Positions 1 to 10,648 of a stretch of DNA of 64,000 nucleotides are shown piece by piece. The notes under the pieces were generated by a model. The model saw nothing but the letters and a program-made list of their open reading frames with translations. It made no database searches and was not told the origin of the DNA. Source of the stretch: Clarkia xantiana subsp. parviflora (Eukaryota > Streptophyta > Magnoliopsida > Myrtales > Onagraceae); assembly GCA_036873135.1 (NCBI GenBank), contig JAPTYO010000027.1:701195-765194 (forward strand). Reading direction: 5' to 3'. The first letter of the stretch is position 1; each line of letters begins with the position of its first letter. Both the position numbers and the translations under genes were made by a program.

Positions 1-395
1 CGACAAGTGAAGAATATTTTCTAAGTATTTCCATGTACGTACATACATGTCGAAAAGGATGCATGTTGACAAGTGAAGAATATTTTCTAAGTATTTCCAT
101 GTACGTACATACATGTCGACAAGGATGCATGTCGACAAGTGAAGAATATCTTCTAAGTATTTCCATGTACGTACATACATGTCGACAAGGATGCAGGTCG
201 ACAAGTGAAGAATATTTTCTAAGTATTTCCATGTACGTACATACATGTCGACAAGGATGCATGTCGACAAGTGAAGAATATTTTCTAAGTATTTCCATGT
301 ACGTACATACATGTCAACAAGGATGGATGTCAACAAGGGGAGAATATTTTCTAAGTGTTTCCATGTACGTACATACATGTCGACAAGGATGGATT
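1..395 (+). repeat. 66-bp tandem repeat, six copies
   Basis: The motif CCATGTACGTAC recurs at 31, 97, 163, 229, 295 and 361, an exact 66-bp period. Because 66 is a multiple of three, one frame stays open and reads as a 22-residue repeat, which I take to be accidental. Each unit holds two copies of a GTCGACAAG-type submotif. Element 2 has about two diverged units at 43597-43710, at the equivalent place upstream of its 3' LTR. Confidence 0.9.
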
Positions 396-1867
396 GCATG
401 CATCAAGTAGCTATTATCAACTTCTACACAATACCTCCTAAGCATTTCTGCGATGCTTATCGACAAAGCTCATACGACGACATCTATGGTAACAAGCATT
501 AGATAATGTTCAAATATTTTCTAAGTGCTTTAGCATGCTTGCAGAAAGTGGCCAATGATCAACATACGATGCTCAAAACACATTGTCTAGCCTACCATTT
601 CCCATGTACAACAATCAATGATCATGTCCGAACAACTACCCATCAACAACATCAAGCATGCAAAAACGATGACTAAAGCATGGAACAACATGACGGCAAT
701 GAATACTATGCACAAGGGAAGTATAACAATCCATTTATACTTTTCTAAAAATTTCCAGCACTTAGAAATTTTTTGGCTGATTTGGAAAGCTAATTACTCT
801 AATGCATTTTATCAAACACCTTATGTGCATGTTAAGGTGACTACACACATGATGATTTCAAGATCAAATTAAGGCCAAACGAAGTCACGAAATGTCCAGC
901 CATGTACGGAATTGAAATCACCAACACGAAGCAAGTCCGAATTGACACGTGCCACACCAGAAAAATCACGCGCTGCCACCACCGAGATGACGCGCCACTG
1001 TGGTTCCAGCCACGCGCCGTCGACCTTGTTCCCTCCCTTGGCCGGAATCCAATTGATATCAACTATGGTGTGTCTACTCCAAATTTATCATCTCAAAAGC
1101 TTCATCTTCATCAAGAGTGGAGAGCTTCTTGGAGATTTATCTATGAAGGATGTAAGATAATGAGTATTCTCTCTCCTAATTTTCACTAATAGTGCCTACG
1201 CCATGTGCTAAGGACTAAACTTTCATGTATTTTCATATAAGTCATTAGCAACCTTTACAAGCATCTTTGCATCTCTCCTATGTTTATATTGCATGCATAC
1301 TACACAATACTTCATGACACACTACACGTAATTATTATTACATATTACGTACATAGAATTTATTATGCACGATTCTTATTTATGATCGTTACATTATTAT
1401 TTTTATAATCTAAGTATGAATTTCATGTTTACATCATGTCTCACATTTACACCATGCTTCATGATTACGTACATGCTCTCCAATTTTATATTGTTCTAAG
1501 TGTTTTGCTTTTTGCATGATTACGTCATCCAATTTCTATATCGTCATCTACATGTTGACAACGTGTTATATGCTTACGTCATGTACCATGATATTATCAC
1601 GTTGTATAATTCTTTATTATTACAAGTATTTTACTCATTACATGATATTGCGAATATATCATTAATTGCATGTTGTTATACGCATATTGTCCGCTACGCT
1701 AACCCTGTAAACAGATTACGTACATACGGCGGAAAATTGAAGTTGGTCAAATTTATGATCCCAACACTCGAATTGACAAATAGGCCACCCCTGAGGTCAG
1801 TACCGAACCTAAATTGGACGAATATCTTATCTTAAAAAGAGTCAAGCATGGGTTTTGAACCCCTACT

Positions 1868-1882
1868 TGACTCGGGGGCAAG
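1868..1882 (+). promoter_or_regulatory. Polypurine tract of element 1
   Basis: TGACTCGGGGGCAAG lies directly before the 3' LTR and is identical to the tract before the 3' LTR of element 2 (46165-46179). It is the likely primer for plus-strand DNA synthesis. Confidence 0.75.
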
Positions 1883-2530
1883 CGTTAGATATCTTTTCAA
1901 TTCGGGTTCGTATTTACATTTCGGGCCTCGCAAAATACTCCAAAACCCGTAAAAGAACTCTTCCGCAGACACCCAAGTCCAAAACGGTCCGGAATACGCG
2001 CAGTACCCGGACCGGGGGACTTCCGGATTGCTAGACAATCCGGGTAGGTCCAGATTACCGACATGCGCCGAGCACTTATCCTGATTATTTTGCCAAGTAC
2101 GATAAGTCAGTGTGCGCATAGCCCCCCTTGATGACGGTATACGTTTTCCTTTAAACCGGAATCAAACCGTACAAAACCGGGCATGACCCTTTGGTTTCCT
2201 CTAAATAGGGACCTAGGTCTCCCATTTTAAACAATTCCCTCATTCTGGCTTTTTGAGCTCTGACTTCTCTCTAAAGACTTTCTCTCTCTAAGGATTATTA
2301 CTTGAGCATCGGAGAGGGCTCAACCAGCATTCCCCCCTCTTCCACGCTGGTTACTACTCCTTGTGCAGGACCTGGAGTTCGAGAGATCAAAGTCGGGAAG
2401 TTGAAGGTTGGTTCGAGGATCGTGTCTCAAGGTTCGCAGCATACAGACAGATACCCGCTCCTGTGCACACATCCAAAGCCCGTTCGTCGGGGAGAAGCCC
2501 GAAGTTATCCCAAGTGGAAACCGACTTACA
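1883..2530 (+). repeat. 3' LTR of element 1
   Basis: The LTR begins after the polypurine tract with CGTTAGATATC (the relative starts TGATGG, so the first bases look altered). It ends about CGACTTACA, aligned with the ...CAACA ends of the related LTRs. It holds a TATA-like CTAAATAGGGACCTAGG (about 2200), the conserved leader GAGCTCTGACTTCTCTCT and the C-rich hairpin at 2311-2351. The exact 3' end is uncertain because it overlaps a CACTA-like terminus. Confidence 0.7.
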
Positions 2531-2720
2531 CTACAGGAATACCTAGCTTTAGTGACGAATATTTTGTGACCAAAATAAAAGTAGTCACGAAATATTCAAT
2601 ATTTAGTGACAATAAAATATTTAGTCACATAGTTTAGTCACAGTATAATGAAGTGTCCGTGTAACTATTTAGCGACAATGTAATATTTAGTCACTAACCT
2701 CAATTATTTACGGACCAGGT
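2528..2720 (+). mobile_element. Left terminus of a CACTA element
   Basis: CACTACAGGAATACC is followed by several copies of TTTAGTGAC or TTTAGTCAC within 170 bp. This is the usual CACTA layout of a terminal inverted repeat with clustered subterminal motifs. A CACTA transposase gene lies 5 kb downstream at 7618-10882 and could belong to this element. I could not find a matching right end (expected ...TTCCTGTAGTG) before 12012, so its extent is open. The first two bases may belong to the LTR of element 1. Confidence 0.55.
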
Positions 2721-2883
2721 AACAGTCTTCACATGTATTCAGTAGCTACAAAAATATATGTTTAAGAAAAAAATCAAATATTTTTTTGTTGGTGAAAGAG
2801 TAAATAATTTTATTATTATTCTTATTAATGATTGTGTATTAGCAATGATTAGCTTTCTCATTAGTTGCTCGTATTATTATATT

Positions 2884-3147
2884 TAGGGGTGAAATCGGAC
2901 TGTTGATCTGGATTTTCGCTTTATTCGGTCGAATATCGATATATTCGGTCCAGATGTTTCCAACAAAAAAAAACCAGCAAAAAATCTGTTAAACAAAAAA
3001 TAAACCATCCAAACCTAATACGGTTTTTCGGTTTAAACCGAATGAGAATCGAGTATTGAATATTAGTAATACGACCCAGTTTTTTCAATCCGGTTTGGAT
3101 CAGTTTTGACCAGTTTTTCGATTCGGTCGGTTTTAGTTTCAGCCCTA
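2884..3147. mobile_element. hAT-type MITE
   Basis: The ends TAGGGGTGAAA and TTTCAGCCCTA are inverted repeats with one mismatch in 11. The flanks ATTATATT (2876-2883) and GTTATATT (3148-3155) match at 7 of 8 positions, the 8-bp duplication length of hAT elements. The 264-bp interior has no coding potential and is rich in CGGTTT-type motifs. Confidence 0.7.
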
Positions 3148-3465
3148 GTTATATTGTCCTCATAACCACTTTTCTAAATCTAACCCTTTATATATTCAGA
3201 CTCATGTATGTTATAGTCAGCTTTTTGTGTAATTTGTTATTTTAGCTATTTGTGTTATATAAAAATAAATAATTAGACTATTTTTTGTCCAATTAAAAAT
3301 TTATTCATTTTAAAGTTATATGTGTATATATTTATATATTAACATAAAAACATGGCAAAACAAATTTGTTTCTTCTAGAAAAATGTATAGTCATCGTCAT
3401 AAACTCATAATGTTTGGGAAAAAAATCAAATAATTTTTTTGTTGGTGAAAAATTAAATAATTTTA

Positions 3466-3501
<36 letters not shown>

Positions 3502-3760
3502 AAACGCTGAGCTTTGTAAAGTTTCCAAAAGATAGAGCTGTTGACCAAAAAAGAAGAAACTAAGAGGTGAAAAAATTAATGCCACGCGTCGATTGGTTTA
3601 GGCTTTTAGCATTTGTCCCCTTTTTTTTGGGCAATAATTCTCACAATTCACAGACTTGAGATTTGTCTGAACCAAACAGCATTTCCACTTACCATTTCAG
3701 ACCGTACACCTCCCCTTTCCTCCCCGTCATCAGATCTCTGCCCACTCCATCACCAATGGT
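3148..3760. other. Intergenic DNA with ATT microsatellite
   Basis: AT-rich, no gene seen. A stretch near 3417-3500 (AAAAAAATCAAATA, then GTTGGTGAAA and an ATT run at about 3470-3498) repeats, with divergence, the sequence at 2763-2830 that lies before the hAT MITE. Confidence 0.6.
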
Positions 3761-4560
3761 CAAAAGCCCTGGCGTGCTGTTATCATGTTGATATGCCGAA
3801 AGCAGAAGCCATGGTGGCCAGATCTGCTTTTGGTTTTGGTGAGTTTCTCGTACTGAATGAACTTCTAGATCTATAGGTGATATTTTTTCCTCCTCTGCGA
3901 AATTCATGTTCCTAACTCAAATCTTGGTCTCACTCTCTCCAATTGAGCATGCACGGATGTCAGATCTACACATGCAGCTGTTACAACATGCAAAAACCCA
4001 AAGCAGAAGCCATGGCAGCCAGATCTACTTTGGTTTTGGTGAGTTTCTCGTACTGAATGAACTTCTAGATCTATAGGTGAATTTTTTTTCTTCCTCTGCG
4101 AAATTCATGTTCCTAACACAAATCTTTGTCTCACTCTCTCAAATTGAGCATGCACAGATGTCAGATCTACACATGCAGCTGTTATTATGACATGCAAACA
4201 CCCAAAGCTGAAGCCATGGCGGCCAGATCGACTTTGGTTTTGGTGAGTTTCTCGTACTGAATGAACTTCTAGACTGGATAGGTTAAATTTTTGTTCTTCC
4301 TCTGCGAAATTCATGGTCCTAACTCATATCTTGGTCTCACTCTCTCCAATTGAGCATGCACGGATGTCAGATCTACATGCAGCTGAGTACCCATGACGAT
4401 GTATCTACTTTTGTTTTGGTGAGTTTGTCGAAGAAAAAGAACTATTTGTAATAGGATTTATTTTTCTTCCGGCGAAATTCATAGTCCTAACTCAGATGTT
4501 GGTCTCACTGTCTCCAATATAATTGAACATGCGCGGATGTCAGATCCTATGTACATGAAT
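3760..4560 (+). repeat. ~202-bp tandem repeat of an exon 1-like module, four copies
   Basis: ATG-containing units recur at 3811, 4012 and 4215, with a fourth, weaker one near 4397. Each has AGAAGCCATGG, an AGATCTACTTTGGTTTTG stretch, then GTGAGTTTCTCG that reads as a 5' splice site, and GCGAAATTCATG further on. The period is 201-203 bp. This looks like repeated duplication of a short first exon with its upstream sequence. Confidence 0.8.
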
Positions 4561-7200
4561 GAAATTTAAGTTGTGATTGTTAACAAATTTAAGTTGTTTC
4601 TTGATAGGAGAAGTGTTTTGGTGAGTATTGTTAACAAATTTAAGTTGTAGCTTGATAGGAGAAGTGTTTTCCATATTTTATTGGCATGAGATGTTGGAAC
4701 AAAGTAACAGAACATATAAATGAATGAAATTAACAGAGAAATTGAGGAACATAGGAAGATAACATCTTGTTTTCTTTTTGCTGAGAATTGTTTTTGTTGG
4801 TATAGAGAGCTAACAGTGCAAGATTGTTTATCTAATTTGCTTCTTGGCTTTAATTACTTGTTTGCCTTATGCAGGTTCTAGCTGACAAAATTCCGGGCTT
4901 CTCAAAATTTTGTGTAAGACAATTTGTATTTGTGTCACTATCTTGTTGAATGACTTTTACTTTAAATTTCTTCAAATATTCCTGTTATTAATCGCTTTCT
5001 TCAATTGGTTAAAAATAGAAGTCAATGTGCATAACCTCTGCATGATATTTATAGCATGACATAAATTTTTATCAATGAAAAGTGAAATTAGAGTTCAATT
5101 TTTTTTTAAATTTTATCCCTCGGATGGATCCTGCTAGAGGATACATGATTGGATAGTACTGGTGTAGTTTTAGGCTTTTATAGGTTGTTTCTGATTTACT
5201 TTAATAAGAACTGTTAGACAATGAATTAATATGATTAGATTATCAATGCGTAATTGTTTGAAAAAAAGGACCTGCTTTAGGAAAAATGTATTAATAGAGG
5301 GTTAAGAATAAAACACAAGTCAATCTGGTTCACCTCTACTGGTGTAGTTTTAGGCTTTTATAGGGTGTTTCTGATTTACTTTAATAAGAACTGTTATACT
5401 ATGAATTAATATGATTAGATTATCAATATGTAATTGTTTGACAAAAAGGACCTGCTTTAGGAAAACTGTATTAACAGAGGGCTAAGAATAAAACAAGTCA
5501 ATCTGGTTCACCTTTATTGGTTAAAAATAGAAGTCAATGTGCATAACCTCTGCATGATAGCAGAAGTGTTTTCCATATAGTATTGGCATGATGAGTTGGA
5601 ACAGAGTAACAGAACAGAAATGAATGAAATTAATAGAGAAATTGAGGAACATAGGAAGATAGCATCATGTTGTCTTTTTGCTGAGATATTTGATTATCAA
5701 TATTTAATTGGTTTGAAAAAGGACCTGCTTTAGATTCAATGTTGTTTCTAACGTACTTTTATATTAAACTCCCATATTGCAGGTGGACTAAATTACCAGA
5801 AAAAAGGGATCCCGCCTAGGGATCCCTTTTTCCATACTGCAATTGATGAGAATGCATGATCTGTTGATTTTAAGGTACTGTATATCAAATTTCTCTCTTA
5901 TTTTATCTATGTTATTCTAAGAATCAGAATCTGTCAATAACTTATTGGCTTCGATTTTTTAAATATTCAATGTTGTTTCTAACTTACTTTTATATGAAAC
6001 TCCTATATTGCAGGTGGACTATATTACCAGAAAAAGTGATCCCGCCTACGGATCCCTTTTTCCATACTGCAATTGATGAGAATGCATGATCTCTTGATTT
6101 TAAGGTACTGTATATCAAATTTCTCACTTATTTTCTCTATGTTATTCTAAGAATCAGAATCTGTCAATAACTTATTTGCTTCGATTTTTTAAATATTCAA
6201 TGTTGTTTCTAACTTACTTTTATATGAAACTCCCATATTGCAGGTGGACTATATTACCGGAAAAAGGGATCCCGTCCAGGGATCCCTTTTTCCATACTGC
6301 AATTGATGAGAATGCACGATCTCTTGATTTTAAGGTATTGTATATCAAATTTCTCTCTTATTTTCTCTATGTTATTCTAAGAATTAGAATCTGTCAATAA
6401 CTTATTTGCTTCGATTTTTGTATAATCCAATGTTGTTTCTAACGTACTTTTATACGGAACTCCAATATTGCAGGTGGACTATATTTCCGGAAAGAGGGAT
6501 CCCGCCTAGGGATCCCTTTTTCCATTATGCAATTGAGGAGAATGCATTAGGAAATTATATAAAGGTACTATAATTCGAATTTCTCTCTTATTTTCTCTAT
6601 GTTATGCAAATATTCAATTGCTACTATAGTCTGATAACCATTTGAGAGTACCTAAGGATTACTATTTAGTTGGAGTTCATATGTGTTTATTTGGAGTTCA
6701 GATGTTGTTTATTTGGATGTCATATGGAAAAGGATGTTGTATATTAAATGTCAACTGTCCAGTAGTTTGTTTTTTCCTGTCGATTTTCAATATTTTCATT
6801 ATTGCCTTTTTCATGTTTTCTCTATTAAACCAAGCAGTTGTGCTAAAACTGATTCCAGTTTGGTAAATTCATGCTAAATGTGCACTAGAACATCACCAAG
6901 ATAGTTAACGTTAGCATTCTTCAATGTATGGACACTACTGAGCTGTTTCCAGTTTTATTAATTAGTTGAAGGAGTGTTTTTAAAATTCACAGGTTTCCAC
7001 TATTGAGCTATTTTTAGTGTCATTTTTGTAAGTATTTAAAAATTCATGATTGTTAGCACTGGAGTAGTTTTAGGCTATCATATGTTGCTTCTAACTTACT
7101 TTTATATGGAACTCCAATATTGCAGGTGTACTATATTTCTGGAAAAAGGGACCCTGCATACTGCAATTGAGGAGAATGCATGATCTCTGGATTTTAAGGT
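3811..7200 (+). pseudogene. Unrecognised multi-exon gene-like region
   Basis: I do not recognise the product. Exon-like pieces can be read. The first is ATG plus about eight codons (MAARSTLVL in the copy at 4215), followed by GTGAGT. A second at about 4875-4912 follows TTATGCAG and reads VLADKIPGFSKFC before GTAAG. A third follows ATATTGCAG and reads VDYITGKRDPVQGSLFPYCN then stop (copy at 6244). Exons 1 and 3 are each present in four to five tandem copies and the introns between them are also partly duplicated, so a normal single transcript is doubtful. A short conserved protein gene that expanded and decayed, or captured fragments inside a CACTA element, would both fit. Confidence 0.4.
5155..5515 (+). 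repeat. ~182-bp tandem duplication in intron-like DNA
   Basis: GGTGTAGTTTTAGGCTTTTA recurs at 5160 and 5341. The following sequence (TGATTTACTTTAATAAGAAC ... GGACCTGCTTTAGG ... CAATCTGGTTCACC) is nearly identical in both. A separate stretch around GAAGTGTTTTCCATAT is shared between 4664 and 5567. Confidence 0.8.
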
Positions 7201-7210
7201 ACTGTATAAC
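5740..7210 (+). repeat. ~230-bp tandem exon module with perfect hairpin
   Basis: Five copies of a module with ATATTGCAG, GTGGACTA, a hairpin and GATTTTAAGGTA lie at about 5782, 6014, 6244, 6474 and 7126. The first four are in tandem at a ~230-bp period and the fifth stands alone. The hairpin is AAAAAGGGATCCC and its reverse complement GGGATCCCTTTTT around a 5-bp loop. The fifth copy has lost the right arm. Confidence 0.85.
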
Positions 7211-7617
7211 TAATTCTCTCTATGTTATGCAAATTTGCTAATGCTGAAATATTGGCTGTGAATTATGAGATTTGTTAAGGAGCATTTGCTAATATTCATA
7301 TAATATCAAATTAATTCAAAATTCATTAGGTGGTTATCCTAGCAGAAGTGGTTTTATTTTGACAATAGACATACATGATCAACCATTAAGGAGTCTTATC
7401 AAATTCACTATTAAAGTTGTGATTTTTAAAGTTACCCATAAATAAGATCTTAGTGAACATAAAAGTTCTTACTGAACATAAGCTCAATCATGCTTTTGAC
7501 GCACCACCTTCTAAAAGAACAGAATTCCTTGACCTGTATATGCAAGTGATGTCAGTAATTAGCATAAAGTTACTATCAGATTAGAACAACAAACATGCAT
7601 AAATATTACCTTGGGCT
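7201..7617. other. Intergenic spacer
   Basis: AT-rich DNA between the repeated module and the 3' end of the CACTA transposase gene; probably the 3' flank or 3' UTR of that gene. No feature seen. Confidence 0.4.
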
Positions 7618-8271
7618 TTAAGCTAAAGCGTGGGGATCATCCTCATCAAACTCAATATCCCTTCGCAACATAAAAGACTCATTGTCGGTCTCAGTATTTA
7701 GTGAAGCAGTACCACGGCCAATCTGTTCATTCTGTTGGACAGTCTCGTTGGTAATAGTCAAACTGAAATCATCTTCACCCTTATCCAAATCAGGCATATC
7801 AAACAAGTCACGAGCACGTGTTTTGACTACCACATTCAACTTCTGATTGTTGTGATCTTTTGTGTAATAAACTTGTTCTACCTGACTAGCTAATGCATAA
7901 GGCTCAGTTGTTGCCAATGCACGAGTAGTGTTCACGGTGATGAAACCATATTCATCTTCTTTGTATCCCCGGCCTTCATTGTATGTATCCCACCAATGAC
8001 ACTTGAATAAAACAACTTTGTTGTCCCCATTGTAAGTAAGTTCAACGATATCAGTTATGTAACCAAAATATTCTCTGGACCCTATGGATTCATCACCTTT
8101 CACCATTACTCCACTATTTTGTGTTTTCATTTTCTTTCCTTCTTCATAAGCCCTAGGATGGAATCTGAACCCATTGATGACATAACCATTATATCTAGTT
8201 ACTCTTTTGTTGGGTCCTACAGCCAAGTAAGATAGTTGCGCACTAGCACGAGCATCTCCTTGTGTGTACAA
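7618..8271 (-). CDS. CACTA transposase, DUF4216-like C-terminus
   Basis: Reads YTQGDARASAQLSYLAVGPN, YNGYVINGFRFHPRAYE, NSGVMVKGDE, YFGYITDIVELTYNG and VVLFKCHWWDT, all standard DUF4216 features, then a poorly conserved acidic tail. The methionine at the start is internal: the preceding exon (about 8340-8440) reads HMVEVGSEGDSIENNFADWF and ends at a GTAAGT donor. Confidence 0.75.
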   Translation of the reverse strand: MYTQGDARASAQLSYLAVGPNKRVTRYNGYVINGFRFHPRAYEEGKKMKTQNSGVMVKGDESIGSREYFGYITDIVELTYNGDNKVVLFKCHWWDTYNEGRGYKEDEYGFITVNTTRALATTEPYALASQVEQVYYTKDHNNQKLNVVVKTRARDLFDMPDLDKGEDDFSLTITNETVQQNEQIGRGTASLNTETDNESFMLRRDIEFDEDDPHALA

Positions 8272-8505
8272 CCTAGCAACCTAAGATGAATCTTCTTAGT
8301 AATAAGATAGCATTGCTTTTTAAAAGAAGTAAAAAAATACATGCAAATGACTTACTTTTTTATAAAACCAATCAGCAAAATTGTTTTCAATGGAGTCACC
8401 TTCACTTCCCACTTCAACCATATGTTCTCTGTATGATAAACAAATGTAAGGATCTAAAAATAAGTAGATATGAGTATAGAAATATAAATGACAGATGTAT
8501 ATTCC

Positions 8506-8853
8506 TTACTGTATGAACGGTAGCACTTCATCACAATTTTTAAGAACATAATCCCGTGCTTGTATAAACTCATGTGGCAGTAAAAGGACGTCTTGTATTG
8601 GAGTTTTCAAATGAGATCCATTATTTTGAAATATGCTTAGGCCATAAATAGGTTCATTGGGGGCGTCATCATTATTTCTTCCCACTCGGCTGAGTCTCGT
8701 ATCCACACCCTTTAAATATAAGGAACAAAAGTCCAAACACTCTTGTGCAATAGAGCCTTCTGCTATTGATCCTTCAGGACGCGCCTTATTTCTAACATAT
8801 GACTTGAGAGTTTTTAGGTACCTATATAAGAATGAAACATCTATTATTTTCAA
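8506..8853 (-). CDS. CACTA transposase, continuation of DUF4218 block
   Basis: Continues the previous block with YLKTLKSYVRNKARPEGSIA and ECLDFCSLYLKGVDTRLSR, standard for the C-terminal side of DUF4218 in CACTA transposases. It ends at DEVLPFIQ near a possible 3' exon border at about 8506. Confidence 0.65.
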   Translation of the reverse strand: MKIIDVSFLYRYLKTLKSYVRNKARPEGSIAEGSIAQECLDFCSLYLKGVDTRLSRVGRNNDDAPNEPIYGLSIFQNNGSHLKTPIQDVLLLPHEFIQARDYVLKNCDEVLPFIQ

Positions 8854-9296
8854 ATGATTATAACTATAAAATTACATATGATTATAGTATACACATACCT
8901 TTCAATTATATACATCCATCGATACTGTATTGGACCGGCAAGCTTAGCTTCACCTGCTAAGTGAATGGTTAAATGCACCATGACATCAAAGAAGGAAGGT
9001 GGAAATATTCTTTCCATCTTACATAAAGTGATAACAATATGCTTCTCAAGTAAATCCAAGTCCTTCGGATCCATCACCTTAGAACATATCTCCCGATAGA
9101 AGGCACTTAACTCAATCAGTACTTCGCAGACTTCCTTATTCAATAGGCCACGTGTAGCTAGTGGAAGGTGTCGATGTAAGATGACATGCAAATCAGGACT
9201 CTTCAAGTTTATTAACTTACAATCACTCAATACTACACATCGAGAGATGTTTGACGAATACCCATCTGGAACTTTAGGTCCAATAGAAATTGACAA
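8850..9296 (-). CDS. CACTA transposase, DUF4218-like block
   Basis: Contains VPDGYSSNISRCV, LKSPDLHVILHRHLPLATRG, CKMERIFPPSFFDVMVHLTI and GPIQYRWMYIIERYV, the typical DUF4218 order. It continues into 8506-8853 (LKTLKSYVRNKARPEGSIAE ... CLDFCSLYL), with a short intron or frame change between them. The first codons are out of frame with the upstream transposase core. Confidence 0.75.
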   Translation of the reverse strand: MSISIGPKVPDGYSSNISRCVVLSDCKLINLKSPDLHVILHRHLPLATRGLLNKEVCEVLIELSAFYREICSKVMDPKDLDLLEKHIVITLCKMERIFPPSFFDVMVHLTIHLAGEAKLAGPIQYRWMYIIERYVYTIIICNFIVIII

Positions 9297-9355
9297 AATT
9301 TTGTCTTGTCTTCCCTAGACATTGTGTAAACAGCAGCTGGGTAGCTCTTTGCCCT

Positions 9356-10642
9356 TCATTCTTCGTCTCTATCAACCCAAAGTTCTTGTCGGATCTGCAT
9401 ACTTTCCATATCAAGTCGTGCATTTAAGTTATCCTTAGACTTGTCAGTGCCTAGTAATGTACCAAGGATACTATCACATATGTTTTTTTCAATATGCATC
9501 ACATCCAAGTTATGTCGCAGTAAGAGAGATTTCCAATACGGTAAAGTGAAGAAAATTCTTTTTTTCTTCCAATTATGTTGGAGTATTTTCTTCTTCAGGC
9601 TTTTCTGTTTCTTAAATCTGTCGTTGTCCTTCCCAAAGACTATTTGTCTATGTTTCGCCAGGACTTGCAACACATCATCTCCAGAAAGTTCCTTAGGAGC
9701 TAGCCCATATTTTGTTTTCTCGTTAAACCTCTTTTTGTCCCTTTTCCAACTATGAGTCAATGGTAAAAATCGTCGAGTACCCGTAAAAGACATCTTACAT
9801 CCATGCGCCAATCTCTGAGAAAAAGTATCCTTATGACATTTTGGACATGCCAATGCACCACATGTACTCCAACCCGATAAGTAGTCATATGCTGGAAAAT
9901 CATTGATAGTCCATAATAAAGCTGCGCGGAGTTGAAAGTTTTGCCTTCCATAAACATCATAAGACTCAACGCCAGTTTGCCACAATTCATTTAACTCATC
10001 TATTAGAGGTTGCAGATACACATCTATGTCATTTCCCGGACTCTCAGGACCGGGAATAAGTAATGACATCATGAAGTATGGGCTTTTTAAGCACATCCAT
10101 GGTGGCATATTATACAGAATAAGTATTACAGGCCATATACTATATCCGCTACTTAAAGTTCCAAATGGGTTGAACCCATCACTAGCTAGAGCAAGTCTAA
10201 CATTTCTAGAGTCCGCAACAAAGTTAGGATGAATTTGATCAAACGTTTTCCAAGCCAAAGAGTCGGTCGGATGCCTTAACAACCCATCTTGCGTCCTCTC
10301 GTCTTTATGCCATCTTATTTCTTTCGCTGTATCTGAATTTAGATAGAATCTTTGTAGTCGTGGGATTAGTGGGAAGTGGCGAAGAACTTTTTTAGGAACT
10401 TTCTTCATCTTAGCAGATTTGCCGGTCACATTAGCCTTCTCATCCATAACCCATCTAGAAGCTTCACACATAGGGCACTTGTCCAAATCAGCATACTCTT
10501 TCCTAAATAGCACACAATCATTTTCACAAGCATCTATCTTTTCATAGTCCGGACCCAAGCTACTGATTGTTTTTTTAGCTTCATAGTAAGATTGTGGGAT
10601 CTGAGCAGTAGGAAAAGCCTCCAACAACAACTTAAGTAGCAT
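9356..10642 (-). CDS. CACTA transposase core (Transposase_21/TNP2), 428 aa
   Basis: The longest open block of the broken gene. Recognisable TNP2 features in order: CENDCVLFRKEYADLDKCP (a Cys-rich stretch near residue 38), RLQRFY, LASDGFNPFG (about 153), PGPESPGNDIDVYLQPLIDE (about 199), CGALACPKCHKDT (about 264, possible metal ligands) and LRHNLDVMHIEKNICDSILG (about 373), the most conserved block of the family. The product would be a nuclear DNA transposase. This block starts at a methionine only because of the upstream frameshift; the natural protein begins in the piece at 10649-10882. It ends at a stop just before the shifted stretch 9297-9355. Confidence 0.85.
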   Translation of the reverse strand: MLLKLLLEAFPTAQIPQSYYEAKKTISSLGPDYEKIDACENDCVLFRKEYADLDKCPMCEASRWVMDEKANVTGKSAKMKKVPKKVLRHFPLIPRLQRFYLNSDTAKEIRWHKDERTQDGLLRHPTDSLAWKTFDQIHPNFVADSRNVRLALASDGFNPFGTLSSGYSIWPVILILYNMPPWMCLKSPYFMMSLLIPGPESPGNDIDVYLQPLIDELNELWQTGVESYDVYGRQNFQLRAALLWTINDFPAYDYLSGWSTCGALACPKCHKDTFSQRLAHGCKMSFTGTRRFLPLTHSWKRDKKRFNEKTKYGLAPKELSGDDVLQVLAKHRQIVFGKDNDRFKKQKSLKKKILQHNWKKKRIFFTLPYWKSLLLRHNLDVMHIEKNICDSILGTLLGTDKSKDNLNARLDMESMQIRQELWVDRDEE

Positions 10643-10648
10643 TGTGAA

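Larger units (their letters stand above)
1..2530 (+). mobile_element. 3' part of a non-autonomous LTR retrotransposon (element 1)
   Basis: The window opens inside the internal region of an LTR element and runs to its 3' LTR. The same features occur in the complete element at 37595-47062: a tandem array ending in a stretch related to 43600-43750, a region ending in a polypurine tract (TGACTCGGGGGCAAG), then an LTR whose start shares AATTCGGGTTCGTATTTACA with element 2. No gag or pol domain is visible in 400-1882; the short ORFs there match nothing I know. The family is probably Ty3/gypsy-derived, judged from the PBS of its relative. The 5' part lies outside the window. Confidence 0.8.

Noticed and set aside
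902..1189. Short ORFs in element 1 before its 3' LTR
   Set aside because: Overlapping frames on both strands, no recognisable domain, and the region corresponds to untranslated DNA in element 2.
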